This document shows, piece by piece, positions 48,166 through 59,915 of a stretch of 64,000 bases of DNA. The stretch's first letter is position 1. The number at the start of each line of letters is the position of its first letter. The DNA comes from Smittia aterrima (taxonomy: Eukaryota; Arthropoda; Insecta; Diptera; Chironomidae). Below the pieces are notes generated by a model. That model had not been told where the DNA came from, made no database searches, and saw only the letters and a program-made list of their open reading frames with translations. Location of the stretch: contig CP093830.1 of NCBI GenBank assembly GCA_033063855.1, positions 6,510,854 to 6,574,853 on the forward strand, read 5' to 3'. The translations under genes were made by a program, and so were the position numbers.

Positions 48166-49917
48166 TTATTTATAAATCAACGTGTGAACTGATTTTCCAG
48201 GAAGTCTCAAGCGCAATGCTCCGTATTTCTTATCGAAGACGTTGACATCAAGATAGTGTCCAGCGCTAAAAATTGAAATGAATTAATAAATCTTCGAATT
48301 TAAATTGAAAAGACTTACACATTGTACAAGACGAGAGCAGTGTAACCATCAGGTCTAAGGAAAGCTGTCGACTTGATGAATCTATGAGATGACTTGCTTC
48401 GAATCCTAACTGAATCTGGCAGAATGAATCGCGAGAAATGTCCCATCGCATAAAATATCGGTTGCTTGTAAATTTCTGTTTTGTTTGCGATGATCGGAGA
48501 ATCGACAAAATTGTTAACGTAATTTGGAGCTCCCTTCTCGTCAAGTATGAGATTCCAATCGACCCAAGCACTCACAAAATGATTTAAATCCTCAATAATG
48601 TCGACGACATAATCTTCACACCGCGACCAGTAGCCAATTATCGGCTTGTGAATGTCCCAAGGTTTGTCACCTGAAGAAGCTTCCGAAGAAATTATGAACT
48701 TCCCTGGGAACATTTCATATGTATCGTCGAGCACTTTAGCATCTCTGTAGTGATCAGCATACCAATGAACAGCTAACCCATCAATATACTGAGTAGCGTC
48801 GCTGCTCCCTAATTGCATCTTCTCGAACCACCAAGGAAACGTGTATCGTTGATCGTCACCAGCAAGAATTTTTATATTTGAGAGCTTAGACGAGTTTCTT
48901 AATGAAGGCCCGAGATTCTCTCCAAGCCATTTTCCTTGATCCTTTGGTGCCCAACCAAGACTCATAAATCTAACAAACTCAGGAAACAGAACGCCATTCA
49001 ATGGTTCATTCCCTGTCGAGACAGCCCAGAATGGAAGGTTCTGATCGTTCATGAGTTCAAGAAAGCGAACGTGATAATCTGCCCAAGTTTGATAATATTC
49101 GTCTCGGAGAGCGCCAAAGCCAGTCCATTCACCATTGGTTTTCATCCATTTAGGTGAACTCCAAGCGGCACCAATTATTTTTATGTCATTATTGTCTGTG
49201 ACTCGCTTAAGTTCGTTGATTTGCTCGATTTTGTCGAGATCGCGTTGGTCGAGTTTATGAAAATTAGTTAGCAATGGATCATGTTCTGGATATTCATTGT
49301 AAGCCCAAGGTTCGAAATCAAAATCACATCCACCGATTGGGATTCTCATCAAGTTATATCCGATTCCTTTTTCCTTTGAGTAATAACTTTGATAGACATG
49401 ATGTTGAAGTTCAGGAGTCTCCAGTTGTTTCATGTTGTAAGAAACCGCTCCAGTGAAAGCTCCACCAAATCCGATAATCTTTTGATAGGTCGCAGTTCGA
49501 TTGATGCTAACATTGACAACAGAATCGATTGGTTCTTCAAATCGTTGTGGAAGTTTTACCATTTTCATTGCAACATCGAAGTCCGACGCACGAGACGATC
49601 CATAATGATAGCGACCATTAGGAATCGTTACTGGGTCTTCATTGAACTTCGTAGTCATTTGGTGATAGCGCAAACCAGTTTTACTCGTTGATAAGATCAG
49701 AACTTCGCCATCATTAGTCGGCAAGTTGAATTCCAAAGTGTCGCAATTTGTCGAATTACAAACGCAAACAAGACCACTTTTGTATGCTCGAAGGTCACAA
49801 GGCGTCGCAATTACTGAAAGAAATTCCGAGATTAAAAGAATATTCAAAGTGCCAATGACTGCAGCTTCAATTACCGATTGCTATGAAAGAAAGCGAAAAC
49901 AAAACTTTTATTATCAT
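48166..49917 (-). CDS. Gba1: Lysosomal glucosylceramidase (GH30 glucocerebrosidase)
   Basis: Exons 49917-49875, 49813-48319 and 48265-48166, giving 545 residues. Exon 1 encodes the signal peptide (MIIKVLFSLSFIAI), joined at phase 1 over a 61-base intron to IATPCDLRAY. The GH30 body has QKIIGFGGAFTGAVSYN, the acid/base glutamate in STGNEP, AVHWYADHY, and the nucleophile glutamate in ISSEASSG. WVDWNLILDEKGAPNYV and the FVDSPII and YKQPIFYAMGHFS blocks follow. The last exon adds the beta-sandwich end (KSVHTLIYK). The enzyme cleaves glucosylceramide to glucose and ceramide in lysosomes. No defect is seen. Whether it matches Drosophila Gba1a or Gba1b cannot be told by eye. Confidence 0.95.
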
Positions 49918-50165
49918 CGTGAAGCCGAAGGTGCTTCCTCCTCAAATGCTAACGACGAACTGAGAGCGATTTCACGATCGGGGTCACAAATCACAGGAAA
50001 ACAAATACATTGAAGTGCGAGCATGAAAATGAGAACTTTTTGTAAAATAGAAATGAGAATTTTCTTTAATTATGTACATTCACGGATATCAGAATCTCGA
50101 GTTTTTATTAAAGACTTTTTGATTGTAACACACTAAGAAATTATTGAGATGATAACAACAAATTG

Positions 50166-52733
50166 TCAGCACGAGCAGAACTTCTTCTGGCTAGTTGCTC
50201 CCTCCCCAAGTACAAGCCGATCACCATCCATGTCATTGTGTAGTTGCCTATCGTTATTCAGAATCTAAATGAAAATGAATAATTGATTTAAAGAAGTTTT
50301 TACATTGAAAGTATCTCATTACCTTGTTAACTAGAGCTTTTGCGCTTTCTTCAATATTAACGTTGTCTTTAGCTGATGTCTCGAACCATCCAGCGAATCC
50401 GTTCTGTTTGCAATATTCATCCATTTTCGCAGGCATCGTTACTAAACCTTGTTTTGGTTGATCACACTTTAGAGAAGAAGAAAGAATTTTAAAAATGGAA
50501 AATAAAAGAATAATTTCGCTTACTTTGTTAGCGAGCAGAATGCAAGGAATTGGCGAACCATCAGGCAACTGAACTTTTGTATCCAAGTCTTGTTTCCATT
50601 TTAAAACAGCATCAAATGTCGCTGACCTCGTCACATCGAATCTAAAATGGATTATTAATGAGAAGATTCTTTTAAAATTTAAATGAAAAGCTTACACGAT
50701 AAAAGCTCCGACAGCTTCTTTGTAATAAACTCGAGTCATATTGCCGAACCTCTCCTGACCTGCGATGTCCCATAGCTGAAGGCGAATAATTGTCGATGCA
50801 TCCCAGTTGAGAACCTTCAAAGCAAAGTCAACTCCAATCGTTGCACGGTAATTCTGACTGAAGAACTGATGAACGTAACGTTTGATGAAAGAAGTTTTGC
50901 CCGTTCCTAACTCTCCAATCACGAGGATCTTGTAGAGATGTTCGCGCTTATCTAATGGTGATGACATCGTGGCCTGGAAGACAAAACGAATTAAAATATT
51001 TTGCTCAACCTTCCGGTTTGACTATTTCTGTTCGAATGAAAGAAATGACGAAAGGAATGTTTCGGGAAGGAAATTGGAAACTTTTCTTCGATACGGCTTC
51101 AGTTCAATAATCGTACAATAGCTTCAATCTTATTGTGAATTCGTATGAGAGACTAGAAATGCAAAAGAGAGGAATGTCGTCTCACCGCGGAAACATCAAA
51201 GATAGGAAACATCGACGAATCGGCTGTCACTTCGAGAGAGTCTGAAGCGTTAGCTTGAATGTTACTCTTCAATAATTCTTGTTCTTCTGGTGAGTAAATT
51301 GTCAATTGAGGAACGTAAGCAATGCGGCGTCGTCTTGACTCTGAAGGGAAGCTGTCTAAACTCTCAGCACTGTGGAAGCTTTCGTCAACGTATTTCGATA
51401 ACGTCTCAGGACCGAGAGCCGATGCTGATGAAGCTGGAAAAGTTCTTCGTGGACGAACTGGAGTTCCAACTTCAAATTTAATCTCCGAAGCATTGAGTTC
51501 ATTTTTAATCGACTTTGATTCCTCTGATGGCGACGATGAGAGACTCACGTGGTAAGGTCTATGAGCTTCCTGAGTGTGAACTGTTGTCAGTGAATCTTTG
51601 TCGCCACTGTTTCTCTTCATCGTGTCAGAATCGTCGATAAATCTTGAAGTTCTTTGACTTGATCGGGAAATCGGAGTCGACGAAGTAAAAATTTCTTCAC
51701 GTTCGATTCCTAAAATGTCCTCGATTGAGTCTCGTTCAAGCTCAGGTTGATTGACTTTAATTTCTTCTTCTGTGGTTGACGTCAAGTCATCGAGTTCCTT
51801 TGCAGCTGAGATGATTGAGTTTAGAGACGAAGTTAAAATCAAATATTTCTCAACTTCTTTCGAGTCTTCCGAAGTTGCTGCTCTAACTGAGAGTCCTCCT
51901 TTAACTACCGCAGCAAATGTTTGTTCATCGTTAATTGGCTTTATTTTCTGTTCCGTTTTGTCTCCTTCAGATACCGATAAATTGAAAAACTGATCGCGAG
52001 CCGTAGTAAGACGAACGTGAGTACTGCTCGAAGGTAAAATAATATCAGTTTGCTGTGGCGACGGTTCACTGGTCAAATGTGTTTGCTGAGAAGCCGTATC
52101 AAATGCACTTGGCGATATTCCTCGTTTCTCCGTCTTCTTGCCCGATATCGTAATCTTTAATTCAACTTTTCTACTTTCCAAAGTCACTGGTTCCTTCCAA
52201 GAAGACGACGCGAAGGCGGAAGCTTTCAAATCGTCATCTTGCTCTTCGAAGTTCACAATATCTGTCGACACACTTCTGACATCAATTTCCGATTTCGTTT
52301 TTTCCATATTCGATTCGCTCAATGAAATATTTTCCAACTTCCTCAAATTTGATTTCGGATCGTCTAAGCTTGGCGATACTTTGAAGCTTTTCGTTCCTGA
52401 GAAACGTTTGACGAAGTTAAATCTCTTCAACTTTGGACTACTCAGCTTCTCGGAAATCCTTGAAACGACAGAAGTTTTTCTCGATGTCTCTTGCTCCGAT
52501 TGCTCGCTCTCTGGTGTCTTTTGATCTTGTTCGTCACTTTTCTTCGACTTGAATCGCTTTGCGATAAATTTTCGAGGTCTAAACTTTCTTGGTTTCTTTA
52601 TCGTTCCAGTTTCTGAGCCTTCGGGACTTCTCGATGACTCTTTATCGATCAACGATCCTTCTGAGAGTGAAAGCTTTCTCGAAGAGTCGTTTGATTCCCT
52701 TGACACTGAACGTTCTTTCTCTTCGTTTTCCAT
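50166..52733 (-). CDS. Rab32: Rab32 family GTPase with long N-terminal extension (lightoid)
   Basis: Exons in order: 52733-51186 (516 codons), 50973-50696, 50641-50524, 50466-50323 and 50264-50166; all phases agree, 728 residues. The GTPase part has the P-loop GELGTGKTS, switch I ATIGVDFALK and WDIAGQERFG. The IAGQ in place of TAGQ is a Rab32/38 hallmark. ANK then CD (NKxD split by an intron), ETSAKD and a C-terminal CSC prenylation signal complete it. Rab32 acts in lysosome-related organelle and autophagy traffic. The first exon is Ser/Lys/Glu-rich and probably disordered; it joins the GTPase exon in phase 0. An internal ATG at 50967, two codons into the GTPase exon, could give a 210-residue short form from another promoter. 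The start at 52733 follows an in-frame stop. Confidence 0.88.
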
Positions 52734-55707
52734 CGTGAAATCTTTTTTTTGCGATGTAAACAAAATTCAACTGTTCACGATTGAACTTTCAGCTACAATG
52801 TCGACAAATGAGTGAGTCGTCGCAAAGCTTGTTAGCGTCAACAACTCAATATCAATGCGGTGCTAACAGCTATCGAATATCGTTCCCTTCGAGTTAACCT
52901 GTTGCGGTTCCGTTGTTTTGCAAATTGAGAATGATTCGTAATTGAATTATCCGCTAAATTCTTTGTTGAACCTTCTCTGTCTTTCTCAAATTACAAATTT
53001 CCAAGGAGAGAAGTTTCGATGCTTCTTAATTGCTCGCGTAATCTCAATAAACTGAATCTCTCGCTTTGATTATTTCGTGTTATCTGTGAAGTTTTATTTC
53101 TCAGAGCTAAGCAAAATATTTGATTTCCTTTGACGATCGGCTTGGCATTTCAATGCAGCGGTTTACTTTGAGATTCGCTAAAATTTATTTTTGCGAACTG
53201 ACAAACGAGCAAGTGAGATTGCAAATGTTTCCATTCATAACTGATAACGCTAAACATTTACATTCGGGTTTCATTGCTTTCAAGACTAATTGTTGATTGA
53301 GAAAGATCAAAAGGGGTGAACGTTACGCAATTAATCTAAAAACATTCGTCTCGGGTCGAGATGTCATTTGAAGAATTTTTCTTTTCTAAGCGATTTTTGC
53401 TTCGCGGAGAAGAAGTCGAGACACTTATTCGACATCCCTGCCTCGCAATCAATAAGCGGTTGAGAATAATCTTAGAAATTAGAAGACTTTGGATGACACT
53501 TCTTCTATCACATTTTACTTTTATCAGTTGACGGGAAATTGGTGACGTGCGGCGATTGAGTGACGTGTTGTGTGTGAACTCGAACTAAGAAAGTCTTATC
53601 TCTGTCGTAAATCGTCTTACACCTGCGAGTTGTAGCAACAATGGATAAACGTTTCCTTAGATAAGCTTCTCGAAGTTGAACTGACTCCCGCATTAAGTAA
53701 ATAACTCTTTTTTCCATTAAATAAATTTGCTTTGTTGTTGACATACTGCACCTGTCCAACTGTCATCGATTCAATAATAATTTCAATTGAGAATTTTGGG
53801 CCAAATCCAGAGAAATCCTTCAACACTCAATTACGGCAATTGAATTATGCAATTGGGCTGTGTCGCATGAAATGTGTTCACTGCATAGGCAGACGAAATA
53901 AATTTCCATTGAATTGCTTTAAGGAAAGTCTCCTTCAGGATCCAATAAACTTTTGTTGATTCGACAGATTTTATGCTTTGAATGCAAATTGGAACACAAC
54001 AAGCTTCTTAAAGCATTACAAGTGCTTCCGAGAATAAAAGTTTGTCCGTTAGCAACCTCGACTCATGTAAAAGTTAGCATGAAACGTTTGATACTAAAAC
54101 CTTCCCACACATGCCTCAATTAAATTTGAACACGTGAATGAGTTTAGACAGCTCGGCACCACCATCGGCCAGAAAAGTTTTCTCGTTTGCAGCGTTTCTA
54201 TCATTTAATGAAACTTCTCTCATCAACTCAGATGTAAATGGCCTCATCAACTCTGTTATCGCTTCTCCAATAATCAATGAAGTCAAAGTTGTAACGAAAG
54301 AGATTTCTTTTCGATGACCCATCATCGTTCTTCGTCAGAAAAAAATCATTTCGATTTGAGTGAGCGGTATTCAAATCTCACTGACCCTTCATGTTGTTTT
54401 CCTCAGAGCTATGTTTGATACATAAACTACGTTCCCCCTTTTTCAACGGCAACAACACAATTACGCTACTTATCAATCGTAACTCGCAAATATTCGTTTC
54501 TTGAACAATATCGAGGAGGACAATGAAAGTAAAGGTTGGAATGAAATGATAACGAGTGATTCACTCACCTGCTCAATTCCTAGCCTTGGCTGCTCAGCGC
54601 CTTGCGTATTGCGCTCGGGGATTCTTGCTAATTTTCCAATGTTGGCTGATTGATTGTACCTGCTAAATAGTTCCTCCGATAACTCTTCAATTAAAGCTCT
54701 CGTTCACACTACAAAGCATTCCTCTCGAGGATTCCCTCGTTTCATTCAATAATTAATTTCAATTTGTTCACTTTGTTGCTTTCAACTCTCAATCGAAAGT
54801 CTTGTCTACACATGTACAAGTCTAAACAACTCAGATACTTTCGTAATCGAAGAAGAAAAAAATGTTTTATCTCTTATCACAAACAGAACATGACTTCACT
54901 GACGCTTGAAACTGAATGAAAGCAATGTTCGAAGCGATTCTGACTCTCAACGCGCATTTACTTTACGCTCTTATCACATTTGTTGTCTCTCTTGTTTCTC
55001 TGTCGTAAAAGTTTCCACAAATATTCGCGTAACAAACAGCAAGACCTTTTGAGTGAGTCACAATTTTCTTACAAAAATATTTTCTTTTGAGCGAAATTTT
55101 ATTGATCAATTCAATCAAAAGTGGACGAATTGGTTTTTTAATAATAAAAATAAAAATCGAGTTGTTGTTTGTTCGACTGTCAAAACTTGTTTGTGAGTCG
55201 CATTGTGAGAGAGCAACAAATTGTTGCAGTGACCATGCGCGAGAAAGGAATTTCGCTTTTCCACGGATCGGAAAATTTCGTGGAAAGCTCAACGGAAAAT
55301 ATTAAAAACGTTTTTCAATCATTAATCAAACAGGGAAGTCGCACAGTTCACGTGACGCAGCAGAAATTGAAGTAAAATGCATTAACATGTCAACGCTCCA
55401 TGAAATATTTTTTTATTTACCAAAGAAACAAAAATTTCTTGACTATCACGAGCTCAAAGGTATTTTCCTCTCAACTGTCGATGACAAACTGAGAGAAGCA
55501 AATTAAAATAAACATTGCATGACCGCAATCAAGTTGAGCTTTGATTAAAGCTTTTTTCACGTAGCTTTGTGATTGAGCTTTATCATCAACTGGAGGCCGA
55601 TAATTTCTGATTGAATTGACGGTTTAGCGAGTGCCATTAAATTTTAATGGAATAACAATTTAGTTGATTGAAAAATAAATGCTTTTAGAAATCCTTTAGT
55701 CCTCAGG
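52734..55707. other. Intergenic DNA between Rab32 and the ionotropic receptors
   Basis: The two neighbouring genes are divergent across about 3 kb. Apart from the proposed 5' UTR exon of Rab32 I see nothing convincing; the 69-codon minus ORF at 54116-54325 begins with ATG but matches no family I know. Confidence 0.4.
52792..54660 (-). other. Possible 5' non-coding exon and intron of Rab32 long form
   Basis: On the minus strand an excellent donor (TTGAGCAG then GTGAGT, boundary at 54569) could splice to the acceptor CGACATTGTAG ending at 52793, just upstream of the Rab32 start. The exon would run 5' from 54569. Inference from splice signals only. Confidence 0.3.
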
Positions 55708-57639
55708 ATGCTCCTTCTAAGCATTGTCGGTCTCTCAACTCTCCTCAGTTTTTCTAAAAAACTTTTTATTGAAGGCAAACCTTTGTACACTGAAAGTGAT
55801 CGTTGCTCAAGTTCTTTTTCTATTGTGGCTCATGAAATTCTTCTACATCTGTTTAAAGAATCGCATTTCCTTGGCTCAATTGATCTTGTTGATGAAGATT
55901 ATCATTTGTTGGATGGATTTCGATGTCCTGAAGTAAACAGACAATTAAGACCAACTAATGTCATTAACAACGTCGAGGCAATCAACTTTGGATTAGCAAC
56001 TCACTCAAGCAGCGTTTCGTACTATCCCACAACTGAAAGCTACATGATAAGGACTTTAGCAACGGATGACGTAACCAGAATGTTGCTGCTCGAAAGGTTG
56101 TCAAAACATAATCCGCTGACGAAAATTGTGTTGAAACTCGACGGAGCTGACATCAAACTTGATCAGAAAGCGTTGAAAGAAATTTATGAAAATTTTAAAA
56201 TGCTCGATGTGGCGACTTTCAACGGAGTTTCTCGTTTTGAGAACAAAACTTTGGTTGCTTACGATATCGTAATTTGTTATTACAATCCATTCAGTGAGAA
56301 GTCTCAAAAAGGAGAAGATGATTTTAAATGTTTTGACTTCACAACCGAAAATTTCCAAAAAAGAATTAAAGAACTTGATCAATTCTTGGCCTCGCGAGTT
56401 TCGAATCTCCAAGGATTTCCTTTGAAAGTTTCCATCTTCGAGCGTGAAATGAAATGCCATGCAGTGTTGGATAAGAATGAAAAGTTGAGTCATTACACTT
56501 ACGCTGATGGCGAATTGATTGCGGAAGTCGCTCGAGCTATGAACTTCACTCCAATCTACAAACCAATTCTCAAAGGAGCAACTTACGGATTTCAACTTCC
56601 GAATGGATCGTTTAATGGAGCTTTGCATGAGTTAGAAACAGGAAACGTTGATATAATTGCGAACACAAAGTTTATTGGCAATTACAACACAACCGAATCA
56701 GTTTTCCTTCATTCCGTTGGAACGACAAAGCTTTTCTTCATCGTAAAGAAAAGATTTGTACGCAAACAAATCTTGACATCAAATTTTTCTGAACTTGATG
56801 TTCCAACTAAAACCATCGGAACAATTCTGTGCCTCGTTTTTCCATTAATCTACTTTGCGATTCATCGTCTGGAGAGTAGGTTAAGAAATCGTTTGGACGA
56901 GAAGGTGACTCTTGCAGAAGCAGCTCTCTACGTTCACTCAACAAATTATTGCGTGTCAGTGAAGCAAAGTTCGATGACAGTTTCCAGGATTATTGCGACT
57001 GCAATTATTTTTCAATCGTTCATTTTCTCGTCGCTGTTTCAAAGCAACATCATCAGAGATTTTAACAAGAATCCAAACATCGCAAGGATCACGAAACTTC
57101 ATCAACTGAGAGATCAAAATTTTGCATTTGGAATGCAACCTGTTTACTTAAATTTGAAGACACGCAAAAGCTCTAGTAGATTGATGACGACAGTAAATAT
57201 CAGCTTCGCTCTTGAAATAGTCAAACGAGATCCGAAATTCGCTTTCTTGTGGACTGATCTCTCAACTGGAAGTTACTTAAACAATTTCTATGACAATGTC
57301 ACTGGAGAAAATTATTTTCAAGTCGTTCCTGAGAGTTACTTCGAGTTCTACGTCGCAATGATGGCTTCCAAGTCATCTCCTCTCATTGAGAGCTTCAACG
57401 AAGTCATGAGCTTGTACATCCAAGCTGGACTCTACGATCATCACGTAAAACAAGCTTTGAACAGCAATGATAAAGTTTTAATTCATCGAATTCGAAATGG
57501 AATCGTTCCCAAGAGAGGGAAAACAAAATCGTTAACACTTTATGATTTAGGAAATGCTTTCAATCTTTATTTCTATCTTATCTCCATCAGTTGCATTGCG
57601 TTTGTTTGTGAACTCCTTAAGAGCAAATCGTGTAATTGA
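55708..57639 (+). CDS. Divergent ionotropic receptor (IR), tandem copy 1
   Basis: An intronless ORF of 643 residues with an N-terminal signal peptide (MLLLSIVGLSTLLSF). An N-terminal domain of about 230 residues is followed by the S1 ligand-binding lobe (LQGFPLKVSIFEREM, YADGELIAEVARAMNFTPIY). TM1 lies near residues 370-390 (IGTILCLVFPLIYFAIH), then TM2/pore/TM3 around 420-450 (SRIIATAIIFQSFIFSSLFQ). The S2 lobe follows (FLWTDLSTGSYLNNFYDN) and TM4 is near the C terminus (FYLISISCIAFVCELL). The layout is that of insect divergent IRs, which are glutamate-receptor-related chemosensory channels used for taste or internal sensing. Single-exon structure and tandem arrangement are typical. Ligand and subfamily cannot be assigned. 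It shares conserved blocks along its whole length with the next gene, 130 bases downstream. Confidence 0.85.
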   Translation: MLLLSIVGLSTLLSFSKKLFIEGKPLYTESDRCSSSFSIVAHEILLHLFKESHFLGSIDLVDEDYHLLDGFRCPEVNRQLRPTNVINNVEAINFGLATHSSSVSYYPTTESYMIRTLATDDVTRMLLLERLSKHNPLTKIVLKLDGADIKLDQKALKEIYENFKMLDVATFNGVSRFENKTLVAYDIVICYYNPFSEKSQKGEDDFKCFDFTTENFQKRIKELDQFLASRVSNLQGFPLKVSIFEREMKCHAVLDKNEKLSHYTYADGELIAEVARAMNFTPIYKPILKGATYGFQLPNGSFNGALHELETGNVDIIANTKFIGNYNTTESVFLHSVGTTKLFFIVKKRFVRKQILTSNFSELDVPTKTIGTILCLVFPLIYFAIHRLESRLRNRLDEKVTLAEAALYVHSTNYCVSVKQSSMTVSRIIATAIIFQSFIFSSLFQSNIIRDFNKNPNIARITKLHQLRDQNFAFGMQPVYLNLKTRKSSSRLMTTVNISFALEIVKRDPKFAFLWTDLSTGSYLNNFYDNVTGENYFQVVPESYFEFYVAMMASKSSPLIESFNEVMSLYIQAGLYDHHVKQALNSNDKVLIHRIRNGIVPKRGKTKSLTLYDLGNAFNLYFYLISISCIAFVCELLKSKSCN

Positions 57640-57769
57640 ATTTTGATGAGAAACACGGAATAACTATTCAAAGTGATTAGTCACGACATCACTTGAAAGT
57701 AATTCACTCAACGGGTCAATCATGAAAATGTTTTATCGAGAACTTTAGTTTGCATTTCACTCTCAAGCA

Positions 57770-59704
57770 ATGTTGAAGTTTAAATTGATTCTTGGTTTGC
57801 TAGTTTGCTCATTTAAATTATTAGAATGTCACAAACTTTGGATAGAAAGCGATTGCAGTCTGCACTCTCAGATTGGCTTTGGTGCATCGTTGAGTTACTT
57901 CACAGATCAACATTTCGTGACGATCATAGACGTTTGTGAATTACATACTTTAGATGCAGCTCACTGCATATTCATAGACATTTCAAATGATTGGCGACCC
58001 ATCGACGTCTTCAACAATTTGTCGAAAGTTGATTTTCGACCTGAAGCAGATCCCAGCAGCGTCTCATCTTATCCGACAACTCACGGATATTTCTATCGAA
58101 CTGAAAATGACGAGGATATCGAGGGTTTACTTGAAAAACTTTCGAGACACAATCCAAGAACGCAACTGTTGCTGAGTATAACGCGAATCCCCTTCTCCAA
58201 ATCAAAAAAGATTCTCCGCGACGCTTTTCATCGATTCAAAATGTTGAATGTCGCTGTCACTTCGTTTGCTCCGCCACAATCAGTGGATCCTTTCGATTTT
58301 GCTAAATTTGGGATTTGCTTGTACAATCCGTTCAGCGGAAACTCGACGACGAGACTTCCTGAGTTTCGATGCTTTCACTTTACTCCAACTAATTTTTTCG
58401 AAGAAGTTGAAAATCTAAAAAACTTTCAACGATCGAGAATCGATAATCTGCAGGGATTTCCATTGAAAGTTAGCATTTTCAAAGAGGCGATGAAGAGTGA
58501 TCCTGTCTTTGATGAGAACGGGAAAGTTCTTCGCTACAGACAAGCTGATGGAGAATTAGTTTCAGCTTTAGCGAAAGTAATGAACTTCACTCCAGTCTAC
58601 GTGACAAGCAAAACGAATTCAAAGTTTGGATTTCAACGACGAGACGGAACGTTCACTGGAAGTCTCGGTGCTGTCGAGAGTGAAAGTGTTGACTTAGCTG
58701 CTAACTCAATGCTGATTGCCAACTACAACACGAGCAACGCAATCTTCGTTCAACCGATCACAATGAGGAAACTTTATTTCGTCGTCAAGAGAAGATTTCA
58801 GAAAAGACCGTTGACGATAACTTTATTCACAAAATTCAGAGGAATCGCCAGAGTCGCAGCAGTTTCGTTCTTCGCTCTCTTACCTTTCATTTATTGCTTC
58901 GTTCACAAATTAGAAATTTACGCGACAAGAAAGCGAGAGACAATTGATGTCATTAAATTTCTGCTCTACGTTCTTGGTCTTCAATTCTCGGTCTCAATGA
59001 AACAACTTTCATCAAAAATGATGGCATCGCGGATGCTCGTAGCTTCAATTTTATTCTACGCTTTGATTCTCAACGCAATCTTACAAGGAACAGTCATTCA
59101 AGAGCTTAACTCAAACGTCAACGTCGCTCGAATTACAAAGATTGATCAACTCCTCGATCAAAACTTCACAATCTCAATGGCAAATGTTTTAACTTACTCG
59201 TTCTCCAATCCAGGTCCGAACAGAGTCTCGAAATATCTCCACAAAGTTTCAAAGGAAATTTTAATAGATCATCCACCAGAGAGGAGTTTAAATCAATTGC
59301 AAAGCGATGACAAACTCGCTTTCTTGTGGACCGATGTCATGTCTGGAAATTACTTGAACAACTTTTACGATAACGAAACTGGAGAAAATTATTTTGATGT
59401 AGTCGATGAAAGTGCTTTCGAGTTTTATGTCGCAATGATCATTCCAAAGTCGTCGCCTTTCTTCGAAAGATTCAGGACAATCATCAACTCCTACGTTCAA
59501 ACTGGACTTTATCTTTACGAGACCAAGAAAGCTTTGGATGAAAATGATAAAGTTTGGATTTATCGGCTTCGTCATGGACTCGTCCCACAGCATCAACATC
59601 GTTCGATAAGTGTCTTTGACTTTCTTTACGTGTTTAAGGTTTTGATCGCGCTTTTTCTTCTAAGCTTTGTCGTTTTTATCTGTGAACTTTTTTTCGCTTC
59701 TTAA
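57770..59704 (+). CDS. Divergent ionotropic receptor (IR), tandem copy 2
   Basis: An intronless ORF of 644 residues, paralogous to the gene just upstream. It has a signal peptide (MLKFKLILGLLVCSFKLLEC), the same LQGFPLKVSIFKEAM and ADGELVSALAKVMNFTPVY blocks, and TM1 (VAAVSFFALLPFIYCFVH). TM2-TM3 (MLVASILFYALILNAILQ), FLWTDVMSGNYLNNFYDNET, FEFYVAMIIPKSSP and a C-terminal TM4 follow. It is clearly diverged from copy 1 between the blocks, so the duplication is old compared with that of the F-box cluster. AATAAA follows the stop by 7 bases (59711-59716), an unusually short 3' UTR unless a later site is used. Confidence 0.85.
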   Translation: MLKFKLILGLLVCSFKLLECHKLWIESDCSLHSQIGFGASLSYFTDQHFVTIIDVCELHTLDAAHCIFIDISNDWRPIDVFNNLSKVDFRPEADPSSVSSYPTTHGYFYRTENDEDIEGLLEKLSRHNPRTQLLLSITRIPFSKSKKILRDAFHRFKMLNVAVTSFAPPQSVDPFDFAKFGICLYNPFSGNSTTRLPEFRCFHFTPTNFFEEVENLKNFQRSRIDNLQGFPLKVSIFKEAMKSDPVFDENGKVLRYRQADGELVSALAKVMNFTPVYVTSKTNSKFGFQRRDGTFTGSLGAVESESVDLAANSMLIANYNTSNAIFVQPITMRKLYFVVKRRFQKRPLTITLFTKFRGIARVAAVSFFALLPFIYCFVHKLEIYATRKRETIDVIKFLLYVLGLQFSVSMKQLSSKMMASRMLVASILFYALILNAILQGTVIQELNSNVNVARITKIDQLLDQNFTISMANVLTYSFSNPGPNRVSKYLHKVSKEILIDHPPERSLNQLQSDDKLAFLWTDVMSGNYLNNFYDNETGENYFDVVDESAFEFYVAMIIPKSSPFFERFRTIINSYVQTGLYLYETKKALDENDKVWIYRLRHGLVPQHQHRSISVFDFLYVFKVLIALFLLSFVVFICELFFAS

Positions 59705-59710
59705 ATTCTA

Positions 59711-59716
59711 AATAAA
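59711..59716 (+). terminator. Polyadenylation signal after IR copy 2
   Basis: AATAAA in TCTAAATAAAGTTC, directly after the TAA at 59702-59704. Confidence 0.45.
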
Positions 59717-59835
59717 GTTCTTTAAATCTTAAATTTGCCATTTATTTTTTCACCGGGCGATTGACTTGTCAGTCTTGAGGTTTAGGACTTTGTCGTTCCA
59801 ATTCGATTGGCAAGAGTTCTAATCCTTAAGAAGTG

Positions 59836-59915
59836 ATGAAGCTGTTAAGAGGTTTTAAAGCCTTGGCCGGTTTGGTAAAAATGGTATGGACGAAAACGAA
59901 ACAACGTTTAAAGAG
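59836..59915 (+). other. Candidate short coding exon
   Basis: ATG followed by 26 codons that read as a basic amphipathic segment (MKLLRGFKALAGLVKMVW and on), ending in AG before a GTTAGT donor. No matching acceptor exon was found downstream that keeps a frame with ChaC. It could be a small peptide gene, a first exon of an unseen transcript, or chance. Confidence 0.2.

Noticed and set aside
54116..54325. 69-codon minus ORF starting ATG-ATG
   Set aside because: No family match, no splice context, and length within chance expectation; kept only as a note in the intergenic description.
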